NCBI GenBank assembly: GCA_045222295.1
Contig: JBGUXP010000018.1
Span: 1 to 64,000 of the forward strand
Source of the DNA: Colimorpha sp045222295
GTDB taxonomy: Bacteria > Bacteroidota > Bacteroidia > Bacteroidales > P3
Reading direction: 5' to 3'
DNA length: 64,000 nt
How positions within the stretch are numbered: position 1 is the stretch's first letter; the number at the start of each line of letters is the position of its first letter. Positions 42,701 through 50,163 of this stretch are shown here, one piece after another. A program made the position numbers and the translations under genes. The notes below the pieces were generated by a model. The model saw only the letters and a program-made list of their open reading frames with translations. It searched no databases and was not told where the DNA came from.

Positions 42701-45354
42701 GAGCTGATTTCCTTGCCACTGTAACCAGAGACGATGCAGAAGACAGGCACATCTTTGAAGCGGGAGCCATAACGGAGGGTTACCCAACTGCCCACTTCCG
42801 CCTCCTGACAATCAAGGTCGGCCCAGAAAAGGTCGATGGACTGAACCCGGCGCTCGGCGGGGCGTGTGAGAATGACATAGCTGGTGTCGGCAAGGTCGTC
42901 GATGCGTGCCACCACACGATAGTAGCCGGAAGCGAGTTCAGGCAGGTCAACACTCTGTTTAACATGCTTTCCGTCGGAATGGTGCGTGGTGTTCCAACGC
43001 CAATCGGTAGTCCAATACAAGGGAGAGACATCACGTTTGGAATAGCAATACTGCGGGAATTTGCGTTCGAATTCCTGGCGCGTGAGCGTCATGGGAATAG
43101 AGTCAGGTTCGCTTCTCATCAAGGGCAGTAGCAGCCGTGGGGTGTCGGGGAGATGGAGACGTTCCAAACAAATCTCCACATCGCCCTCGACAGGATGCAA
43201 ACTGAGGTCGGCCAGCTCATAGCCAAGAGTGCTGAAATCGGAGACATTCAACTCCTTAGCGCCAGACAACAAACTGAGGTCCATATTCTGGTATCCTATA
43301 AAAAAGCTGGCATTGGCGTTGTGGGTCTCACCGTTGAGGTCGGTGACCTCGACAAAAACCGAATACTCAAAGTTGGGCTTCAGCGTGGGGCTGAAGGTAC
43401 TGTCAGGCCAGGGAACAAACGAGAACTCGAAACTGCCGTCGGAAGCGGTAGTGACCGTTCCCTCAGCCACCTGGGCACGTATTATTTTTTTCCACCACTG
43501 ACGGGTGAAAGAATGGCGCATGACAGTGTATTTCACCTGCGCACCGATGATATTGGTCCCGCTGTAGGCTCGAGCCAAACCGTGGACGGTATAGGGCTCG
43601 CCGAACTGCGGGACCTGGGCAACCGACTGCTCCCGCTCATCGAGAGAAACCATAAACTTGGGCTGCTTGTATTCCTCGACAAGCAGAGTCTTTGTCATCG
43701 TTGTTTTTCCAGAGGCCACATCAAGCGTCCAACAACCTGCAAGACCATCGGGAGGCAGCACAAAGAAGTCGGAGGCGAAACCACCACTGTCGGTGACAAA
43801 CTCCTTCCACGCCACGCGCTTGCCATTGGGATTTTCAAGACGAAACTTTCCCTTGCGCCCCACCAGCACCCGGCCTTCGAACTCGTCGCTTTCATAGAGC
43901 ACGGCAGAAAAGAAGACGGTGTCACCAGGGCGATAGATAGGTCTGTCGACAACCAATTGGGCAGACGGTTCCATTTTCGGATCGGCAGCTGTGTAGTCCC
44001 AGCTTAGATAATGCAGGAAACGCTGTCCCCCACGAGTCACTTGGATGTTAAACCACCCCTCTGAACCCAAATAGTGGGCACGCCCGTCAGCATCGGTAAC
44101 CAAGCTGTCAATAACTTCCCGTCTCTTTTTCAGCTCCAACATCTGTCCTTCTATCGGTTTTCCACTACGCGAGTCGAAAAGCTGGAATACGAAGGGCGAC
44201 AAATGGTTGAGTTGGTAGTCCACACAATTCAACACCTGATAGGCATCGCGACGGTCCATGGTCGCATCGGGAGATACAAAAAGCATATAACTACCCATCG
44301 GCAAGGCCGGAAGGTCGACATAAAGCTTTTGGAAAAGATGAGAGCCATCGTCTTTCACGTCGAGTACCCACTGGTGCAACGGCTTGGGTAAGTGGTCGAA
44401 GTAATTCTCATCCTCCCTATCGTAAGAGCAAATAAAGAAATGAAGTCGGGACAAATTCTTGTATCCCACACATTTTATCGATGGCCGTCCGGGCAATACC
44501 ACAGGATACTGGTCATCATCCACGCTGATGCTTGGTGCCAAAATTCTATTCCGAAGGTCTGCACACAGAGCGCCATCGTTGCTCTTGGGGAAGAGCGCTA
44601 CAGCCGTGTCGCAGTAGCGCACTGCTTCGACAAGCCGGTTGTGAGCATAGAAATGGTTAGCCATACAGGAATAGAGCTTCGCCACCATCGGGCTGCTGCT
44701 CCCACGATACTTATTTATATAGGACTGAATGAGATGCTCATCATATGGGCGGTTTGCATAGTCGCGATCTTCCAAAAAACCCAACATCTCCAAGTCCCAA
44801 TGGATACGCAGGTTGTCATTGTCGTCCTTGTGGAAGTCTATTAACTTCTGCAGCAAAGCGATGGCCTCGTCCTGTTTTTCTTCATATTTTTGACTGATGA
44901 CGTATAACATCACCACATCGAAAACAGTTGGGGTAAATATGACAGCCTTGGAATCAGGCTTGTCTTGGGGATCGTACTCATCGCAGAACTGCTTAATGCG
45001 GTCCGACGGAGTCTTCTTCAACAGCTCCTCGTCCAGCAGGGCAGAATCCGGCACACTGAGAATGGCATAGCACACGGCACGCTCAGGGGCTTCGAGGCGG
45101 GGCAGAATCGAGCGGTAGCGGGCAACGGCGCTGTCGTAGCAATCCTCCTGATAGCCCTCTGCCGCCTCCGACATATACCATGCCGCCGTCAAAAGGTCGT
45201 TGCTGTTCTTGGTCTTCCTGAAGACCTTTTCAGCCTCCTCGTAGGCGCTCTTGTAGGAATCTTCTTCAATCAGCTTTTCAATTTTTTTCCAGTCAGTCTG
45301 TGCCATTGCCGGCAATGCCGCCATCAGCGCCACTGAAATTAGAAATCTCTTCAT
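39709..45354 (-). CDS. Alpha-2-macroglobulin family protein without an evident thioester
   Basis: An 1881-residue secreted protein: signal peptide (MKRFLISVALMAALPAMAQ), a helical N-terminal part with TPR-like character (about 20-280), MG domains with QLVVDRPIYRPGDTVFFSA (MG2/3 entry, near residue 470), the A2M domain from about residue 1150 (FFAPALRTDSTGTVTYRFRLPDLLTRWRVKGLA) and a helical thioester-domain-like region near 1390-1650. At the thioester site, SMPYLKQQENPSTLYLANSL replaces the usual Cys-x-Glu-Gln. Bacterial relatives trap proteases in the periplasm or act at the envelope. Two 9-bp tandem arrays (40045-40089, 40342-40377) are translated here. Confidence 0.88.
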   Translation of the reverse strand: MKRFLISVALMAALPAMAQTDWKKIEKLIEEDSYKSAYEEAEKVFRKTKNSNDLLTAAWYMSEAAEGYQEDCYDSAVARYRSILPRLEAPERAVCYAILSVPDSALLDEELLKKTPSDRIKQFCDEYDPQDKPDSKAVIFTPTVFDVVMLYVISQKYEEKQDEAIALLQKLIDFHKDDNDNLRIHWDLEMLGFLEDRDYANRPYDEHLIQSYINKYRGSSSPMVAKLYSCMANHFYAHNRLVEAVRYCDTAVALFPKSNDGALCADLRNRILAPSISVDDDQYPVVLPGRPSIKCVGYKNLSRLHFFICSYDREDENYFDHLPKPLHQWVLDVKDDGSHLFQKLYVDLPALPMGSYMLFVSPDATMDRRDAYQVLNCVDYQLNHLSPFVFQLFDSRSGKPIEGQMLELKKRREVIDSLVTDADGRAHYLGSEGWFNIQVTRGGQRFLHYLSWDYTAADPKMEPSAQLVVDRPIYRPGDTVFFSAVLYESDEFEGRVLVGRKGKFRLENPNGKRVAWKEFVTDSGGFASDFFVLPPDGLAGCWTLDVASGKTTMTKTLLVEEYKQPKFMVSLDEREQSVAQVPQFGEPYTVHGLARAYSGTNIIGAQVKYTVMRHSFTRQWWKKIIRAQVAEGTVTTASDGSFEFSFVPWPDSTFSPTLKPNFEYSVFVEVTDLNGETHNANASFFIGYQNMDLSLLSGAKELNVSDFSTLGYELADLSLHPVEGDVEICLERLHLPDTPRLLLPLMRSEPDSIPMTLTRQEFERKFPQYCYSKRDVSPLYWTTDWRWNTTHHSDGKHVKQSVDLPELASGYYRVVARIDDLADTSYVILTRPAERRVQSIDLFWADLDCQEAEVGSWVTLRYGSRFKDVPVFCIVSGYSGKEISSRWLPAGETIKKISFPVDSAMLGGFNITLLAVKDGITHYFTHKVAVPFSHKKLKVDIATFRDKLQPGEQEEWTIKVSSPQPLSTKHKTLTTSTLTLSMFDDALSEYSHFDQWSFNPWRNTSDVNVCWLLIYGKKSSYFAENTPVKGSDPDYIVWTLSSLDNPGYYHHGRYLSRKSNAEEVVFSAEVATDGGTARGEGGMVTMQGNVRKRTGVNMKNAEIIPTGLSEMVETEEVASDAIPLRTNLSTLAFFAPALRTDSTGTVTYRFRLPDLLTRWRVKGLAVSPDLKIGTLDRTLVTQKPLMVQPNIPRFLRHGDSIVLMAKVVLVEPTSAPQEVSVTLLLTDAATGDTLTLQRCQVTVKDAAQVTFPIQVPNNVYVATYQMTAVAKNMSDGERGQIPVVSNRQAVTLSQPVYINGAGEKTFNFRLSPLTSTAEPHFLGAELVSNPVWLAIKSMPYLKQQENPSTLYLANSLYVNTLANEILKDFKGLRNIKVLTDTANTRLKINEDVKQTLLEATPWLRDAESEVEQRQAIANYFDSIRLSEEFSKLNALLASRQNSDGGWSWMPDGESSTWVTMQVLKRVTKWQSDQVAKSSQALSHSVTRALQYIDREEQRHYEKYIKPYLKKYKWSPDNIDYLYTRSFYDKGNTEAYKFYYNNALKNYKNYNGLYIQAQLALIFQRHGDKQAARDLIRRLKEKALESDEMGMYWRDNRSGWCWYERPIETQALLIQAFREVTPKDTLSIALMQQWLLKQKQTTHWGNDRATVEAISALVTPENPNTPSNPNTLTALKSTTLTLCGVDLSAPSEGLEGYRTQRWEGSALDSIIALDDSTVTLRKVTPGIAWGAVYYQYTDDMDKIPSSESGITLKRCYLNQNNQNILNTPNTLKVGDRVKVRIDISCDRTMEYLELIDGRPSCVEPLSTRAGWNWNQGLRYYVEVKNTATHCYINRLEKGKYIVEYDVYVTNPGTFLAGPVTMQCMYAPEFRAIAPATRLEVEK
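40045..40089. repeat. Five 9-bp units inside the alpha-2-macroglobulin gene
   Basis: CAGAGTATT, CGGAGTATT, CAGAATATT, CTGATTATT, CTGATTCAG. Read on the minus strand as LNQNNQNILNTPNTL. The same unit series occurs at 40342 and in leuS at 56254. Confidence 0.8.
40342..40377. repeat. Four 9-bp units inside the alpha-2-macroglobulin gene, second array
   Basis: CAGAGTATT, CGGATTACT, CGGAGTATT, CGGATTTTC. Read on the minus strand as ENPNTPSNPNTL. Confidence 0.8.
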
Positions 45355-45420
45355 TATAGTATACTATTTATTTCCATTATCATTTATCATTTCATTCTCC
45401 CAGAGGAGACATAGCATGCT

Positions 45421-45449
45421 AAAAAAAGAGACGCAGCACGCTGCGCCTC
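45421..45449 (-). terminator. Terminator of the OmpA-like gene
   Basis: GAGACGCAGC pairs with GCTGCGCCTC with one mismatch; on the minus strand it is followed by TTTTTTT. Confidence 0.75.
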
Positions 45450-45484
45450 TATTGAACCGCCGGCAATCTGTCGGCATTTTTTTA

Positions 45485-46909
45485 TTAGTTATCACCTTTG
45501 CCAGTGATAATAAGCTCCGCCTTGATGTTGGAGAATCCGCCTCCCTTCTCGTTGAGGGCGGCAGCGGCGGCGCGCTTGATCTCGTTCTTGGTCATGCCGG
45601 CGGTGGTGATGCGCTTGGCATCGATGCCATTCTTAATAAACCACTCCTTGATGGCCTTTGCACGGTCGAGGGAGAGGAGCATGTCGGCTTCGGCATTGAC
45701 ACCGTAGCTCTGCACATAGCCCTTGACGAGGAAGTTCACCTCGGGATGGTTGCGGAACATGAGCAGGTAGTCGGTGAGGACAGAGTCGTAGTTGCCGATG
45801 AGGGTAGCCTCGTCGCTCTCAAAGTTGAGGTCGCGAATCTGGAACGACGAGCCGCGCTCGGTGCGCTCCATGTCGTAGAGCATGATGGTATCCTGCATCA
45901 TGAGGTCCCAAGAGTTGAACTCCTTGTAGATAGAGAAGAAGCCGTCGCGCTTGGCATAGAGCAGGTAGCTGAAGCCAGGGACAAACTTCACCTTGCCGCC
46001 GCGGTAGTGCTCGTCCTTCACGATGGGACGCTCACCCTCTTTGCCGCCACGCTCGAGAATCATCAAGTTGACGTCGACATAGCGGCGACCCTTTTTGTCA
46101 TAGAAGAGCACCAGGGGCTCGTAGGCATCGACATGGACGGAGACTTTGATAGCGTGGCCCTGACCATTGAGGGTACGGTTGTCTAGGACAATGTAATACT
46201 CTTCGCCCATGCGGACGGGAATAGATTTGATAAACTTGCCTGTCTGGTTCTTCGTCAGCATCTTGTCGGTGGCATCGTAGAACATACCAATGGTGGGCTT
46301 GGCGTCGGGAGTCATCTCGAAACTAGGCAGGTCGCTCTCGGCAGCAGCCTTCTTCCTCGACCCTTCTGGACGTGGGGTGGTACCTTCTGTCTTGCCCTTG
46401 CCGCTTTTCATAATGGCGGCAAACATGGCGGCACTGTCGATGCCGGCCATATTGACGGCCACAGGATTAATCTTGTTCAACATCACCTGGTTGGAGAAAT
46501 AACTGCCAGTATTTTTGTAGACAAGGAAGTCATAGTCATCCCACTGCGACTGCTGCATGATGGCAATCTCGAGGTCGCCGTTGTAGGGCACGGTGAACTT
46601 GTACCACACGGTATTGTGCTCACGCTCGAAGATATGGGGATGAGCCTTGTCGGCCACAATCTCCTGGATACGGCCAGCACCGTCGGGAGCCGAGGTCGGG
46701 CCGTAGACCTTATCTATTTCCAGCGGAATAGCGAAGAGGCAGTCGTTACTGTTGGCAGGCAAAGTAACCACGGTGGGGGCGGCAGGAACGACGGCAGTCG
46801 TCTTGGCCTTCGACTTGGAAGATTTCTTCTTTTTCTTGTTCTGTGCCTGGGCATCCATGCTTCCCAGCACCAGCGCACAAGCCATCAGAACCATCAAAAA
46901 CCGTTTCAT
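45485..46909 (-). CDS. OmpA-family protein with N-terminal beta domains
   Basis: A 474-residue protein: signal peptide (MKRFLMVLMACALVLGSMDAQA), a Lys-rich linker, beta-rich domains (NTVWYKFTVPYNGDLEIAIMQQ, then GFSYLLYAKRDGFFSIYKEF), and a C-terminal OmpA-like peptidoglycan-binding domain (VNFLVKGYVQSYGVNAEADMLLSLDRAKAIKEWFIKNGIDAKRI). It probably anchors an outer-membrane or periplasmic complex to the wall. The OmpA domain is slightly atypical: the usual G-H-T-D stretch is VKGYVQS. Not clearly assignable to a named type IX component. Confidence 0.82.
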   Translation of the reverse strand: MKRFLMVLMACALVLGSMDAQAQNKKKKKSSKSKAKTTAVVPAAPTVVTLPANSNDCLFAIPLEIDKVYGPTSAPDGAGRIQEIVADKAHPHIFEREHNTVWYKFTVPYNGDLEIAIMQQSQWDDYDFLVYKNTGSYFSNQVMLNKINPVAVNMAGIDSAAMFAAIMKSGKGKTEGTTPRPEGSRKKAAAESDLPSFEMTPDAKPTIGMFYDATDKMLTKNQTGKFIKSIPVRMGEEYYIVLDNRTLNGQGHAIKVSVHVDAYEPLVLFYDKKGRRYVDVNLMILERGGKEGERPIVKDEHYRGGKVKFVPGFSYLLYAKRDGFFSIYKEFNSWDLMMQDTIMLYDMERTERGSSFQIRDLNFESDEATLIGNYDSVLTDYLLMFRNHPEVNFLVKGYVQSYGVNAEADMLLSLDRAKAIKEWFIKNGIDAKRITTAGMTKNEIKRAAAAALNEKGGGFSNIKAELIITGKGDN

Positions 46910-46940
46910 AATATGCTTTTTATACATTATTTCTCAGGGG

Positions 46941-46971
46941 CAAAAATAATAAAAAAACACGGTCTGACAAT
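46941..46971 (-). promoter_or_regulatory. Probable promoter for the OmpA-like gene
   Basis: TATTTTTG on the minus strand with ATTG 19 bases upstream, one mismatch in the -33 box. Confidence 0.45.
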
Positions 46972-47061
46972 AATATTTTTTTACAAAAAACACAACGTAC
47001 TGAATATCAATAGTAAGCATATCCACTCAAAACCTTAAACATTAAGGCTTTGACCATTTTT

Positions 47062-47093
47062 TTTGGCCGTATCCGAAAGTTTTTGTACTTTTG
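47062..47093 (+). promoter_or_regulatory. Promoter for the Thr/Pro-repeat protein and uridine phosphorylase
   Basis: TTTG, 20 bases, TACTTTTG; expected transcription start near 47100. Confidence 0.7.
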
Positions 47094-47130
47094 CAATACT
47101 GAATTAATGAACAATAAAACTTCAAGCCTT

Positions 47131-48222
47131 ATGAAACGCATTGCAATCATTGTAGTTATGGTCCTGATGACCCTGGGAGCTTCGGCTCGGTCCATCCACT
47201 ACTTCACCTACAGCCAGGCCGCCCGCACTGTCAGCTACCTCAACTCGCAGAAGGAAATCATGATCTACTGTGGTTATGACTACGAGATTGAGACCTACGT
47301 CCTCGTAAACGAGATATGGATGGAGCGTGTCAACTCGGCCTACTACGAGATATGGGTCTACGGCTATGATGCCTACACCGGCGACGAGATATACATGCCC
47401 CTCGACCTGCAATGTGTATGGCTCTACAGCGCCGGCCGCATGTACAACGCCGCACAGTACCTGCGCTTCCGCGTCGAGGTGCGCTACCCCACCCTCACGT
47501 GGCACATCCCGCCCTACAACCCCTACACCCGCATCGTACACCGCCCGGGCTACACGCGCAGCTACCACTACGAGATACACCGTCACGGATGGATGCCCCC
47601 TACCTACACCTACGGCCCCGGCATGCCTCCTCCTCCCCTGCCCTACTACTACATGCGCCGGCCCAACACTCCCGCCCCGATGCCGACCCGCACCTGGACT
47701 CCAGGCACCAACCGTCCCGAAGTGTCCGCTCCCTCACAATCACACCTCATCGGCAACACCTCCAGTGCCTCCAACCCCTCAGCCAACAGCTCAAGCCACA
47801 AAACGAGCACTACCCGCAACATAGGCAACAACACTACAACACCGTCCTCCTCCTCTCGCAACAATACTTCCACTACTCCCAGCCGCAACAACACTTCCAC
47901 CACACCTACTCGCACCACTACCACCACCACTCCGACCCGCACCACTACCACCACCACTCCGACCCGCACCACTACCACCACCACTCCGACCCGCGCCACT
48001 ACCACCACTCCGACCCGCACCACTACCACCACCACACCGACCCGCAACACCACTACCACCACTCCGACCCGCACCACTACCACCACCACACCGACCCGCA
48101 ACACCACTACCTCCACTCCGACCCGCACCACTACCACCACCACGCCCGTGCGTAGCACCGACACTAAGGCTCCAAGCCGCTCGAACTCGCCAACACGTAC
48201 CAATACCCCCATCAGAAAATAA
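47131..48222 (+). CDS. Secreted protein with a Thr/Pro/Arg-rich tandem-repeat tail
   Basis: About 363 residues. Signal peptide MKRIAIIVVMVLMTLGASA, then a Tyr-rich globular part (about 25-170: YFTYSQAARTVSYLNSQKEIMIYCGYDYEIE), a Pro/Tyr-rich hinge (GMPPPPLPYYYMRRP) and a tail of about 120 residues dominated by TPTRTTTTT-like units. The tail is low complexity and would be extended; it could be glycosylated, which is inference. ATG at 47107 would add 8 residues before the signal peptide. Function unknown. Confidence 0.7.
   Translation: MKRIAIIVVMVLMTLGASARSIHYFTYSQAARTVSYLNSQKEIMIYCGYDYEIETYVLVNEIWMERVNSAYYEIWVYGYDAYTGDEIYMPLDLQCVWLYSAGRMYNAAQYLRFRVEVRYPTLTWHIPPYNPYTRIVHRPGYTRSYHYEIHRHGWMPPTYTYGPGMPPPPLPYYYMRRPNTPAPMPTRTWTPGTNRPEVSAPSQSHLIGNTSSASNPSANSSSHKTSTTRNIGNNTTTPSSSSRNNTSTTPSRNNTSTTPTRTTTTTTPTRTTTTTTPTRTTTTTTPTRATTTTPTRTTTTTTPTRNTTTTTPTRTTTTTTPTRNTTTSTPTRTTTTTTPVRSTDTKAPSRSNSPTRTNTPIRK
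47899..48143 (+). repeat. Tandem repeat coding for TPTRTTTTT units
   Basis: About nine units of 24-30 bases built on CCGACCCGCACCACTACCAC, some with CGCAAC in place of CGCACC. All remain in frame. Confidence 0.8.
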
Positions 48223-48229
48223 CAGACCT

Positions 48230-49087
48230 ATGAAAGCCAGCGAATTGGTTCTAGCCCCCGACGGCAGCCTCTACCACATACGACTCAACAGCAGCACCTT
48301 GGCCGACAAGGTGCTGCTCGTTGGCGACCCCGGCCGCGTCAACATGTTTAAGGAAATTTTCGAGACCATCGAATTTGAGTCTGAGAACCGTGAAATTCAT
48401 GCCCTCACCGGCACCTACCACGGCACCCGTATGACTGCCCTCAGCACCGGCATGGGTTGCGACAATATCGACATTGTGATGACCGAGCTGGATGCCGCAC
48501 TCCATCTGTCAGACAAGTCAAAGTGGTCCGACAAATCCGACCGACACCTCCAAATTGTCCGCATCGGCACCAGTGGCTCCCTGCAGGGCGACATCGACTG
48601 CGGAAATCCTGTAGCCTCGGCCTATGCCATAGGCCTCGACGGACTGATGAACTACTATAAAGAATGGGTGCCACCACTGCCCGAAATGGACCAATACTTC
48701 ATGGTACACATGGGGTTAAACCGTCGTCTGGCCCTGCCCTATTGCGTCAGAGGAAGCAAAAACATGCTGGAGAAGATAGGGGAAGGAATGCACCACGGCA
48801 TCACCGCCACCGCTCCAGGTTTCTACGGGCCTCAAGGACGCACCATCCGTCTACACCCGGCCATCAAAGACCTCAATGAAAAACTGGCCTCATTCGAATA
48901 TGACGGATTATATGTTACAAACCTCGAGATGGAGACCTCTGCCATCTACGGCTTCAGCCACCTGATGGGTCATGAGGCGCTGACCGTCTGCCTCATCATC
49001 GCCAACCGCGTCACCGGCCGTTTCCTCAACGACTACCACCCCCAGATGCGCCAACTCGTCGGGACAGTTGTGGAGCGTCTTGTTTAG
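48230..49087 (+). CDS. udp: Nucleoside phosphorylase (uridine phosphorylase type)
   Basis: A 285-residue PNP/UDP-family enzyme: VLLVGDPGRVNMF phosphate-binding start, TGTYHGTRMTALSTGMGCDNIDIV, VRIGTSGSLQGDI, and YVTNLEMETSAIYGFS, the Met-Glu nucleoside-binding motif. It splits uridine or a related nucleoside with phosphate. The loop LSDKSKWSDKSDRHLQ before VRIGTSGS is longer than usual and encoded by a repetitive sequence. It starts 7 bases after the repeat-protein gene and shares its promoter. Confidence 0.88.
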   Translation: MKASELVLAPDGSLYHIRLNSSTLADKVLLVGDPGRVNMFKEIFETIEFESENREIHALTGTYHGTRMTALSTGMGCDNIDIVMTELDAALHLSDKSKWSDKSDRHLQIVRIGTSGSLQGDIDCGNPVASAYAIGLDGLMNYYKEWVPPLPEMDQYFMVHMGLNRRLALPYCVRGSKNMLEKIGEGMHHGITATAPGFYGPQGRTIRLHPAIKDLNEKLASFEYDGLYVTNLEMETSAIYGFSHLMGHEALTVCLIIANRVTGRFLNDYHPQMRQLVGTVVERLV

Positions 49088-49209
49088 CCCGCCTTACACT
49101 CTTTTTCCATAACCTCTTGGTAGGTAGATTCAGGCAAGTGGACAGCAAACCATGGAGATTTGCCCCACAAATTAATGTTATCAAATAAGTTGATTCATAG
49201 TCTCTTAGT

Positions 49210-49277
49210 ATGTTGTTCTTATGTTGTTCTTTAGATTAAATCATAAGAACAACATAAGAACAACATAAGAACAACAT
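49210..49277. repeat. 11-bp-unit inverted array (copy f)
   Basis: Two units ATGTTGTTCTT, a 13-base spacer, then three units AAGAACAACAT, the exact inverse. It sits between the convergent uridine phosphorylase and DnaJ genes. The rest of 49088-49366 holds only the terminator at 49320. Confidence 0.9.
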
Positions 49278-49313
49278 TATAACAAAATGAGAATTAAGCT
49301 ATTGGACAGAACT

Positions 49314-49341
49314 AAAAAAGGAGGGCGATTTTATGCCCTCC
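49314..49341 (-). terminator. Terminator of the DnaJ-domain gene
   Basis: GGAGGGC pairs with GCCCTCC across 8 bases; on the minus strand it is followed by TTTTTT. Confidence 0.85.
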
Positions 49342-49366
49342 TGATGTTCAATGTAATGAAAAGATA

Positions 49367-50161
49367 TTATTTGAGGCCACGGGCCGTCTTGATGGTCTCG
49401 TAGGCTTCGTTGATTTCCTTCATCTGCTCGGCAGCGTTGCGCTGCATCTCCTCACCCATGCCGGCCACACGGTCGGGATGATACTTCATAGCCATCTTCC
49501 GGTAGGCCTTCTTGACCTCGTCGTCGGTGGCATCATGGGTGATGCCGAGGACTTTGTAGGGATCCTTGGTGTATCCGGACCTTCCGGAATATCCAGATTG
49601 TCCGGAATAGCTAGAGCCCACATGTCGCTCATAGATAGAGGTATAGTCGCTCTGCGAGATGCCCAGATACTGGGCCATGAGGCGTAGCATGTTGAGTTCG
49701 GACTGGTCAAAGATACCGTCGGCACCGCCCAGTCCAAAGAGGAAGTCGATCATGTGGTAGCGCGTGTTGTAGTCGGTGTTGACTTTTATCTGCGCACAAA
49801 CCTGATCGATGGGGATGTCCTGCTGCACCATCTGCTGTAGCACCTTGAGCATCTGTTTCCCTCGCTCTTCACCATAATTATTGAGGAGGAAACGCTTGAC
49901 ATAGTCGAGTTCGCTCTTTTTCACAGCCCCGTCGACTTTCATCACAGCCGCAATAAGTACCATGAGCGCCACGTCGATATCGGCCTGGGTACCAGTGTTG
50001 CGATAGGGGCCACGGTGACTTCCCGAATCCCTAAAAGGAGAAAAACCACCATTGTCGTCGGAGGAAAGGAGTTTGCCGAGGTAGTAGCCTAAGAGTGCCC
50101 CAATGGGACCTCCTACAGTCCATCCGAGACCCGTGAAGAGTATTTTGCTAAAAAGTCCCAT
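49367..50161 (-). CDS. djlA: DjlA-like co-chaperone (TerB-like plus DnaJ domain)
   Basis: A 264-residue protein: an N-terminal hydrophobic Gly-rich segment (LGWTVGGPIGALLGYYLG), a TerB-like helical domain (about 58-175), and a C-terminal J domain with YKVLGITHDATDDEVKKAYRKMAMKYHPDRVAG, containing the HPD tripeptide needed to stimulate DnaK. This is the DjlA layout. The linker SYSGQSGYSGRSGY between the domains is encoded by an 18-base direct repeat. It is immediately followed by no other gene on its strand before the terminator. Confidence 0.88.
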   Translation of the reverse strand: MGLFSKILFTGLGWTVGGPIGALLGYYLGKLLSSDDNGGFSPFRDSGSHRGPYRNTGTQADIDVALMVLIAAVMKVDGAVKKSELDYVKRFLLNNYGEERGKQMLKVLQQMVQQDIPIDQVCAQIKVNTDYNTRYHMIDFLFGLGGADGIFDQSELNMLRLMAQYLGISQSDYTSIYERHVGSSYSGQSGYSGRSGYTKDPYKVLGITHDATDDEVKKAYRKMAMKYHPDRVAGMGEEMQRNAAEQMKEINEAYETIKTARGLK

Positions 50162-50163
50162 AA

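Noticed and set aside
45398..45420. CTCCCAGAGGAGACATAGCATG between the alpha-2-macroglobulin and OmpA-like genes as a partial intergenic element copy
   Set aside because: Only a short GC-rich palindrome resembles the insert within copy E7; the core is missing.
45456..45482. CCGGCAATCTGTCGGCATTTTTTT as a plus-strand terminator
   Set aside because: No plus-strand gene lies upstream, the stem is short, and the minus-strand OmpA-like gene begins its 3' end here.
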